Positions 32,920-38,006 of a stretch of DNA of 38,006 nucleotides are shown here, piece after piece. The DNA is from Candidatus Omnitrophota bacterium (GTDB taxonomy: Bacteria; Omnitrophota; Gorgyraeia; Tantalellales; Tantalellaceae). A program made the position numbers and the translations under genes. Numbering within the stretch: position 1 is the first letter of the stretch; the number at the start of each line of letters is the position of its first letter. The notes below the pieces were generated by a model. It saw only the letters and a list, made by a program, of their open reading frames with translations. It was not told the DNA's origin and did no database searches. The stretch spans positions 1 through 38,006 of the forward strand of contig JAHJBY010000055.1 of assembly GCA_018813285.1 (NCBI GenBank). Direction: 5' to 3'.

Positions 32920-33471
32920 ATGTCGAAAAAAGCAATAGTTGTTCTGGCTGAAGGCTTCGAAGAAATAGAAGCGATCACTCCTATAGATATTTTGCGCAGA
33001 GCCGGGGTGGACGTAATAGTGGTCGGCCTGGAGGCGATCTCAATAAGGGGCGCGCACGACGTTATTGTTAATGCCGACGCGCGGTTGGATGACATCGATT
33101 TTATGCCTGATGCCATCGTTTTTCCAGGAGGGTCTCTTGGGGCAAAAAATCTTGCTCGTTCTAATAAGCTCAAAGACCTGATAATCGTTATGAACGCCGA
33201 AGGCCGCCTTATCGCGGCGATCTGCGCGGCGCCCGCGCTTCTTCTCGCGCCGCTTGGCATATTAGACGGGAAGCAGGCAACGTGTTATCCGTCTATGGAA
33301 GAAGAATTCTCCGCGTTTGTTCAACCTGTGGATGAACAAGTGGTTCAGGATGAAAACATTATAACGAGCAAGGGGCCGGGCACATCCGCCGCGTTCGCTT
33401 TAAGGATAGCCGAGGATCTTCTCGGCACGGAAAAAGCCGAAGCTGTCAGACGCGCGATGCTTCTTCCTTAA
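32920..33471 (+). CDS. DJ-1/PfpI family protein (YajL/ThiJ-like)
   Basis: 183 aa from the ATG at 32920. Seen: KKAIVVLAEGFEEIEAITPIDILRRAGVDV with the conserved Glu15 (quoted in part), VFPGGSLGA, and the nucleophile elbow AAICAAPALLLA with Cys102; these match DJ-1, YajL and related enzymes or chaperones (proposed deglycase, glyoxalase or oxidative-stress roles). The track's TTG start at 32899 adds seven residues encoded by the G run. The 3' end overlaps the convergent dinB by 4 bp. It is not the larger intracellular protease PfpI form, as YajL-like motifs dominate. Confidence 0.9.
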   Translation: MSKKAIVVLAEGFEEIEAITPIDILRRAGVDVIVVGLEAISIRGAHDVIVNADARLDDIDFMPDAIVFPGGSLGAKNLARSNKLKDLIIVMNAEGRLIAAICAAPALLLAPLGILDGKQATCYPSMEEEFSAFVQPVDEQVVQDENIITSKGPGTSAAFALRIAEDLLGTEKAEAVRRAMLLP

Positions 33472-34643
33472 ACCCCTCGAAAACCGATCGCCCCGTCACC
33501 GAACTTATCTTTGATCCGGTCAAGGGTCTTGTGTAACTCTTCTTTCTTTTTGGATCTATCAGTATTTCCGTCGAAAAGATCAGTTTCCCACAGAGAGTCC
33601 GACAGGTTTGAGGCGCGAACGCCGAGGAGTCGCACAGACTTCTTATGGATATCAAAATTTTCGACATGCCGAAGACAATTCTCATAGAGATCCGCGATAA
33701 AATTTGTAGGGTGATCTATTGTAACCGCTCGCGTGAATGTGCTGAAATCGCTGAACCTGATCTTCAGCGTAATGGTCTTGCATTTGAAACCGTATTTTCT
33801 TAAACGACGGGAGACTTTCTCGCTCAAGGACATAAGCGTATTTTTAATGAGATCGGCGTTCTTGGTGTCTTCCTCGAACGTATGTTCGTTACTGACCGAC
33901 CTTGTTGTGCCATCTGTTTTCACATCACGGATGTCTATCCCGTTGGCGAGTTCCCATATGTGTGATCCGTTCTTGCCGAGGAGTTCTGTAATTTTCGCCC
34001 GGTCATATGAAGCCAGGTCGCCAATGGTTCGTATTCCCACCGCGGTAAGAGCTTCTTTCGTTTTCGCGCCAACACCCCAGATCTTGCTTACCGGCATCGG
34101 ATGAAGGAAATTAAGAAGATCTTTTTCGTGTACGGTTACAAATCCGTCAGGTTTATTGAGGTCGGAGGCGATCTTTGCCGTCATTTTATTCGGCGCGAGG
34201 CCGATAGACGCCATCAACCCGGTTTCACGTTTAACGGTGTTTTTTATTTTCCGGCACATTTCGGCAGGAGTGCCGAATACGCGGTAACTGCCGGAAATAT
34301 CCATGAAAGCTTCGTCTATACTTATTGGCTCGATATCGGGCGTGAACTTCTCCAGAATGTCAAGGATCTTGTCGGATTCGCGCGCGTATTTTTGCATAGA
34401 ACCCCGCAGAAAAACGGCCTGCGGACATTTTTTATAGGCGATAGAGATCGGCATGGCGGAATGTATACCGAACGCGCGGGCTTCGTAAGAACAGGCGGCT
34501 ACGACACCTCTGCCTTTACCGCCTTTTGGGTCAGAGCCGACAATAACAGGCTTTCCGCGCAGGGCGGGGTTATCCCTTTGCTCTACGGATGTAAAGAAAG
34601 CATCCATATCAACATGGATTATATATTTTTGCGCGTGCGGCAT
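33468..34643 (-). CDS. dinB: DNA polymerase IV (Y family)
   Basis: 391 aa translesion polymerase. Seen: IIHVDMDAFFTSVEQ with Asp12 and Asp14, the second catalytic site SIDEAFMDIS (Asp110, Glu111), the helix-hairpin-helix VGAKTKEALTAVGIRTIGDLA and a little-finger domain. A near C-terminal ETDLFD resembles the beta-clamp-binding motif. It is the last gene of the run starting at 37746, 30 bp after the PII-like gene, with no strong ribosome-binding site; cotranscription would put a mutagenic polymerase under the ion/PTS operon promoter (inference). Overlaps the convergent DJ-1 gene by 4 bp. Confidence 0.96.
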   Translation of the reverse strand: MPHAQKYIIHVDMDAFFTSVEQRDNPALRGKPVIVGSDPKGGKGRGVVAACSYEARAFGIHSAMPISIAYKKCPQAVFLRGSMQKYARESDKILDILEKFTPDIEPISIDEAFMDISGSYRVFGTPAEMCRKIKNTVKRETGLMASIGLAPNKMTAKIASDLNKPDGFVTVHEKDLLNFLHPMPVSKIWGVGAKTKEALTAVGIRTIGDLASYDRAKITELLGKNGSHIWELANGIDIRDVKTDGTTRSVSNEHTFEEDTKNADLIKNTLMSLSEKVSRRLRKYGFKCKTITLKIRFSDFSTFTRAVTIDHPTNFIADLYENCLRHVENFDIHKKSVRLLGVRASNLSDSLWETDLFDGNTDRSKKKEELHKTLDRIKDKFGDGAIGFRGV

Positions 34644-34673
34644 GATAGTTTTTGTCGAGGCATGCAGACCATA

Positions 34674-34991
34674 TTACACTTTATCCGCGGCTATCGTAAG
34701 CATTATGCCGGTATCGGAACTGTTGAAATCGATCTTTTCTTCCGCGAGGAGCTTCTTAAATTTAGGTAAAAACTCTTTTTCATCTATAAAAGTCAATATA
34801 GTTTTGCAGACAGACCGGGTTTCGCCCATGATCTCTCTTAGTCCGGCAAAAATTGGCACTTTGTTTGCCAGGAATTGCTCTAACTTTTCACTTTCGATAA
34901 TAGTTGCATTGGGAGCATCCAATTCCGTAAGTATCGATAGTATGGTCTCAAAATGTTCTTCCGCGTTTAGTATTATGATTAAAAGTTTCAC
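34674..34991 (-). CDS. small PII-like protein
   Basis: 105 aa with an apparent beta-alpha-beta start KLLIIILNAEEHFETILSILTEL..NATIIES, a middle loop, and a final strand GIMLTIAADKV, recalling the ferredoxin-like fold of PII and PII-like (DUF3240/SbtB-type) trimers. The start is GTG at 34991, with GGAGG six bases before it. It lies 14 bp after the antiporter gene. PII-like proteins often bind nucleotides and regulate an adjacent transporter; here the antiporter is the obvious partner (inference). The T-loop tyrosine region of classical GlnB is absent, so it is not a canonical nitrogen regulator. Family call rests on fold pattern only. Confidence 0.65.
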   Translation of the reverse strand: MKLLIIILNAEEHFETILSILTELDAPNATIIESEKLEQFLANKVPIFAGLREIMGETRSVCKTILTFIDEKEFLPKFKKLLAEEKIDFNSSDTGIMLTIAADKV

Positions 34992-35005
34992 AACTTCCTC
35001 CGTTG

Positions 35006-36205
35006 TTATCGTTTCAGTTTACCTATCTCGCCGGCTTTAGATATGGCGAATTTTGTTGCCATAGGCCCTATAATCTCGAATACTATAGTTGTCGCCGCTA
35101 TGGTGTTTATGACGACCACTGCCATCTGTTGTCCTTCCGGACCTAACACACTGAATTCTCTGGTTGCCAGGATAGCAAGTCCGATCGCTACTCCGGCTTG
35201 TGAAAGAATACCGAGACCCAGATACTTTCGAATTATGGGATCGGATCTTGATATAGTCGCTCCCAGATAGGATCCTCCCATAAGGCCGAGCGTTCTGCAG
35301 AATATATAGATCAAACCTAATACCCCCATGGCAGGCAGGAGGCTGATCTGGAGGTGCGCACCTGCTGTCACGAAAAATATAATGTAGATCGGCAGTGCGA
35401 CACCTTGCAACGCCTGATAGGTTCTACGGTTCGCCAGAAAGAAAAAGTTCGCGAATACCATCCCTAAAGCCAAATTAGATAGTATAAGCGAAAAATTTAA
35501 ATATCTTGCCAAACCTGAACATATCAGTATTCCGCCTAATGCTACGGCTAAGATCTCACTTCTATTATACAGTTTGCGTATGAAATATCCAAGGATAACA
35601 CCCATGATGCCGCCTGTTATGATAGCCCCGAAGATCTCAAAAAGAGGTTTTCCCAAAACAGCCATGAAGGACATGGGTTCTTTTATCATTAACATTTTGG
35701 CGAGAACAGCGGCGAACGCGTATATTATGATGGCTAACCCATCATCCAATCCAACCACCGCGTATAGAGCATTAGTGAGAGGCCCTTTGGCTTTATATTC
35801 CTGCAATACTATGGCTGTTCCCGCCGGAGCGGAGGCCGGCGCCATCGCTCCGAATATAAGGGCCCAGTGCAGTTTGTGCGTTAAAAAATAAACCCCGAAA
35901 GCTACACAGAAGAATGCTCCGAATGATTCCGAAAAAATTATAGCGGCAAGGCCTTTCCCCATTTTTCTAAGTACGCTCATCCGCATTTCACTTCCAATAA
36001 TGAAAGCCACGATACCCAGAGCCACATCATTTAAAATGCCGATCAAGTCAAGGCATTTTGCGTCAAGAATATTTAGAAAAGACGGCCCTAAAAGAACCCC
36101 GGCAAAGAGGTAGCCTACGACGGCCGGTAGTTTGAACCTATTGCTGAACCTTCCGCCTATAAATCCTAAGATGATCGTTATGCCTATGAGAACCAGGATA
36201 CTCAT
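35006..36205 (-). CDS. CPA2-type cation/proton antiporter (membrane domain only)
   Basis: 399 aa, almost wholly membrane segments (about 11-13), of the Na+/H+ exchanger family. Seen: the N-terminal FKLPAVVGYLFAGVLLGPS signature, GSEMRMSVLRKMGKG, and the core APASAPAGTAIVLQEYKAKGPLTNALYAVVGLDDGLAI (in part), in which the DD pair probably carries the ion site. Unlike KefB/KefC it has no C-terminal RCK/TrkA-N domain: it ends shortly after the last span (FAISKAGEIGKLKR). Regulation is therefore likely to come from partners, and the adjacent PII-like and EIIA proteins are good candidates. Whether it carries K+ or Na+ is unknown. Confidence 0.9.
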   Translation of the reverse strand: MSILVLIGITIILGFIGGRFSNRFKLPAVVGYLFAGVLLGPSFLNILDAKCLDLIGILNDVALGIVAFIIGSEMRMSVLRKMGKGLAAIIFSESFGAFFCVAFGVYFLTHKLHWALIFGAMAPASAPAGTAIVLQEYKAKGPLTNALYAVVGLDDGLAIIIYAFAAVLAKMLMIKEPMSFMAVLGKPLFEIFGAIITGGIMGVILGYFIRKLYNRSEILAVALGGILICSGLARYLNFSLILSNLALGMVFANFFFLANRRTYQALQGVALPIYIIFFVTAGAHLQISLLPAMGVLGLIYIFCRTLGLMGGSYLGATISRSDPIIRKYLGLGILSQAGVAIGLAILATREFSVLGPEGQQMAVVVINTIAATTIVFEIIGPMATKFAISKAGEIGKLKR

Positions 36206-36223
36206 ATGAAAAACCCGTTTTGC

Positions 36224-37042
36224 CTACTCGTCAGATCTTGTTAATTCCGCCAAAATTTCTTCAGGGTCTTGAGCGGCAAGCAATGATTCCCTGAATTCTG
36301 GTCTTTTTAACAACCTGCTCAACTGGGCAAGTATTTTAAGGTAATCGGTTAAACCCTCTTTTTTAGGAGTCCCCATCAGGAAGATCAGTTTTACAGGTGT
36401 TTTATCGACAGATCCAAAATCTATACCGGCCTGTGACCTGCCAAAGGCAAGAATAAAATCTTCTGTAGCGTTTGTTCTTGCGTGCGGTATAGCGACTCCA
36501 TGACCGATGCCGGTTGTTTGAAGATTTTCTCTCGCAAAAACATCCAGGAGGAACTGATCAAAATTAGTTATGGCAGGGGATTTCCTTAAAAGTTCCGCCA
36601 TCTCCTTGATCGCATCCTCTTTTGTCCGCGAGTTAAGATCAAGCAACATCTGATCTTTTGTGACATATTTTTTCAGTTTCATTTTTGTTTCTCCTTTCTC
36701 CATATTGAGGAGATTTTTATTTAGGCCCTCAAATCTTTTCCAAGGCACTGTGCATATAAAACCGGAATCGGCAAAATTAAGCCAGCGCAAAGATGGGTGA
36801 TCATCCATCAACCGCTTAATGCGTATAATTTTGCCTTCGTCATTTGTAATAGCCAAAAGCGCTTTATCGTAATTTTTCAGTATTTTTTTATTTTTAGAAC
36901 GCGGAGCATACTGTTCGCCAGGCATAAAACACCCAAGTTTCTCACGATTGATAAAACTGGTTTCCACTATACGCTCTTTTTTGATCAAGCCATGAAGCGT
37001 CATAAGATAATCCTGGCTGTTATGCAGTATGATAAGTAACAT
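36224..37042 (-). CDS. PII-like domain fused to PTS EIIA (fructose/nitrogen type)
   Basis: 272 aa. Residues 1-about 115 start LLIILHNSQDYLMTLHGLIKKERIVETSFI, a PII-like pattern similar to the 105-aa gene downstream. Residues 121-272 are an EIIA-2 domain of the PtsN/fructose class, with the phosphoacceptor His187 in GVAIPHART and PVKLIFLMGTPKK after it. An internal ATG at 36682 with AAAGGAG eight bases before it would give a free 152-aa EIIA, the normal PtsN length, in addition to or instead of the fusion. GGGAG precedes the first ATG. Spacing is 17 bp from the HTH-EIIA gene and 18 bp to the antiporter gene. Confidence 0.82.
   Translation of the reverse strand: MLLIILHNSQDYLMTLHGLIKKERIVETSFINREKLGCFMPGEQYAPRSKNKKILKNYDKALLAITNDEGKIIRIKRLMDDHPSLRWLNFADSGFICTVPWKRFEGLNKNLLNMEKGETKMKLKKYVTKDQMLLDLNSRTKEDAIKEMAELLRKSPAITNFDQFLLDVFARENLQTTGIGHGVAIPHARTNATEDFILAFGRSQAGIDFGSVDKTPVKLIFLMGTPKKEGLTDYLKILAQLSRLLKRPEFRESLLAAQDPEEILAELTRSDE
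36682..36697 (-). promoter_or_regulatory. internal ribosome-binding site and ATG for free EIIA
   Basis: AAAGGAG (36691-36697), eight bases, then ATG (36682) encoding MKLKKYVTKDQML. It is a stronger initiation site than the one at the head of the ORF and falls precisely at the domain boundary. Confidence 0.6.
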
Positions 37043-37059
37043 ATCGCTCCCGGATATTG

Positions 37060-37746
37060 TTAAGCATTTATGCGTTCCTGTTTCAGGAGGATGCGCATAA
37101 TATCGTTCTTGGAAATAGCCTTCATAAAGTTTTCAAAAATACTATCTACGTTAAGCAAGACGGCTATTTTTGATAGAAGCTTGAGATGTAAAACTACGTC
37201 CGGCGCGCATGTCATAAAGAATAAGTGAACTTTTTTCCCGTCCGGTGCCGAAAAATCCACCCCTTTCATTGTTCGTCCGATTATGATACCCGGTTTTTGA
37301 AATAACTCATCGTTTGGATTCCTGGGGTGGGGGATAGCTATGCCGTTCCCGATGGCGGTACTAAGCATTTCTTCACGTTTTTTTAGTTGATTTATCAATT
37401 CGTCAGAAGAAACGGCTATTTTCGATTTTTTCGCGGTTTCCACCAGCTCAACGAGTACATCATCTTTGGTCTCGGATAGCATGTGCAAATTTATACAATC
37501 TGGATGCACCAGCCTGGATAGAGGCAGAATGTCCGGGGATTTGAGAAATTTTCCAAAATCGTACTTTGAGAACTTAATGATCTTATCCTGCATATATTCA
37601 TCTATGGAGGATAAGTAGAAGCGCCACTGGTTAGCTATCTTTACAGCGGGGATCTCCCCCGATTGAGCCATTTTTAAAACTGTTTTTTCATTCAATTTTA
37701 AATAAGTAGCAACTTCTTTTGTAGTAAGGACATTGTTTAGGGGCAT
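37060..37746 (-). CDS. HTH-EIIA regulator: excisionase-type helix-turn-helix fused to PTS EIIA
   Basis: 228 aa from the ATG at 37746. The N-terminus (LTTKEVATYLKLNEKTVLKMAQSGEIPAVKIANQWRF, in part) is a MerR/excisionase-like winged HTH. The C-terminal two thirds is an EIIA-2 domain with the phosphoacceptor histidine in GNGIAIPHPRNP (His142 counted from the track start) and VHLFFMTCAPDVVLHLKLLSKI. Such fusions can couple PTS phosphorylation to DNA binding. The track start at 37752 has AAGGA touching its ATG; 37746 has the proper 6-base spacing. First gene of the operon, directly behind a near-consensus promoter and 10-bp repeats it may bind (inference). Confidence 0.88.
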   Translation of the reverse strand: MPLNNVLTTKEVATYLKLNEKTVLKMAQSGEIPAVKIANQWRFYLSSIDEYMQDKIIKFSKYDFGKFLKSPDILPLSRLVHPDCINLHMLSETKDDVLVELVETAKKSKIAVSSDELINQLKKREEMLSTAIGNGIAIPHPRNPNDELFQKPGIIIGRTMKGVDFSAPDGKKVHLFFMTCAPDVVLHLKLLSKIAVLLNVDSIFENFMKAISKNDIMRILLKQERINA

Positions 37747-37762
37747 ACTCATTCCTTAATAT

Positions 37763-37792
37763 TAACTCAAACTAACCCAAACTAACTTATTT
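37763..37792 (-). promoter_or_regulatory. 10-bp direct repeats at the predicted transcription start
   Basis: On the plus strand taactcaaac-taacccaaac-taacttattt gives three helically phased 10-bp units, with caaactaac repeated exactly (37768-37776, 37778-37786). They lie between the -10 box and the ribosome-binding site, a position suited to repression by a bound regulator. Confidence 0.5.
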
Positions 37793-37797
37793 ACGCT

Positions 37798-37826
37798 ATT
37801 ATCCCCACATCTTCTGATCTTGTCAA
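37798..37826 (-). promoter_or_regulatory. near-consensus sigma-70 promoter of the EIIA/antiporter operon
   Basis: Minus strand TTGACA (37821-37826), exactly 17 bp, GATAAT (37798-37803). The -35 is perfect and the -10 differs at one base. The predicted start near 37791 leaves a leader of about 45 nt. Confidence 0.8.
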
Positions 37827-38006
37827 GTATAATTTTACCCAGTTCCACCCTCCCCGGGCAGACGTCTGACTGCGCCTCAATTCGCTATGAATTCCGCATA
37901 GAAGTCCTTAGAACCATCAGGAATCACGCCAGAATACGCCTGATTTCGACGGATTCCGAGGATCCGGAGCAAAGCTCCGCCTTTGCCCTTGAAGCCCAAG
38001 GGGGCC
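37827..38006. other. window-edge region without a recognisable gene
   Basis: 180 bp upstream of the operon promoter. It contains the reverse copy of the GC-rich 16-mer (37846-37861) and small hairpins cggagc-aaa-gctccg (37965-37979) and cccttg-N5-caaggg close to the edge. No ORF or RNA gene is recognisable; a feature continuing past the edge is possible. Confidence 0.5.

Noticed and set aside
34101-34769. 222-aa plus-strand ORF over dinB
   Set aside because: Opposite strand of an intact Y-family polymerase; no recognisable domain.
37862-38006. tRNA or structured RNA at the window edge
   Set aside because: Small hairpins exist, but no cloverleaf, conserved T-loop or known RNA pattern could be traced before the window ends.

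Overview
The window reads as the chromosome of an uncultured Gram-negative-type bacterium. Supporting signs are a lipobox lipoprotein, Wzx-type surface polysaccharide genes, dense directional operons, moderate GC by eye and very short intergenic spaces. The gene mix (two-subunit glycine decarboxylase, archaeal-looking GTP-PEPCK, membrane pyrophosphatase, a four-helix-bundle S23 gene, many short word-like intergenic repeats) reminds me of candidate phyla such as Omnitrophota. That placement is recollection, not a search result. There is no rRNA, tRNA, CRISPR array or intact transposase.

Layout. (1) 1-9993, plus strand: lipA, a GH65 disaccharide phosphorylase, a GT4 glycosyltransferase, then gcvT-gcvH-gcvPA-gcvPB and a lipoate-protein ligase. 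This is a lipoate/glycine-cleavage block in which LipA and the ligase can lipoylate GcvH; the L protein is not in the window. (2) 9996-16760: a small lipoprotein (minus), GTP-PEPCK, purC, an S23 four-helix gene bracketed by inverted repeats, and Sua5; then on the minus strand apt and a GHL10-like secreted protein. (3) 16915-21401: a K+-dependent-type membrane pyrophosphatase (minus), then nucleotidyltransferase, TPM and LemA genes, with a 116-bp inverted-repeat element between the last two. (4) 21447-30985: ispD and a surface-polysaccharide cluster (GT39-like, Wzx flippase, methyltransferase, three glycosyltransferases, plus a convergent membrane GT2). (5) 31229-33471: a truncated receiver domain, a TPR/zinc-ribbon membrane protein, a nucleoside phosphorylase and a DJ-1 family protein preceded by an eleven-G run. 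(6) 37826-33468, minus strand: a compact operon with a near-consensus promoter encoding HTH-EIIA, PII-like-EIIA, a CPA2 cation/proton antiporter, a second PII-like protein and DNA polymerase IV.

The strongest candidate for an undescribed system is region 6. Two EIIA phosphoacceptor proteins and two small PII-like proteins surround an antiporter that lacks its own regulatory domain, and there is no sugar permease. I infer a phosphorelay- or metabolite-gated ion antiporter module. The second candidate is the S23 gene enclosed by repeats that would pair as an RNA stem, with a related ORF-less repeat copy 2.7 kb away. All functional calls rest on motif recognition by eye; no database search was possible.
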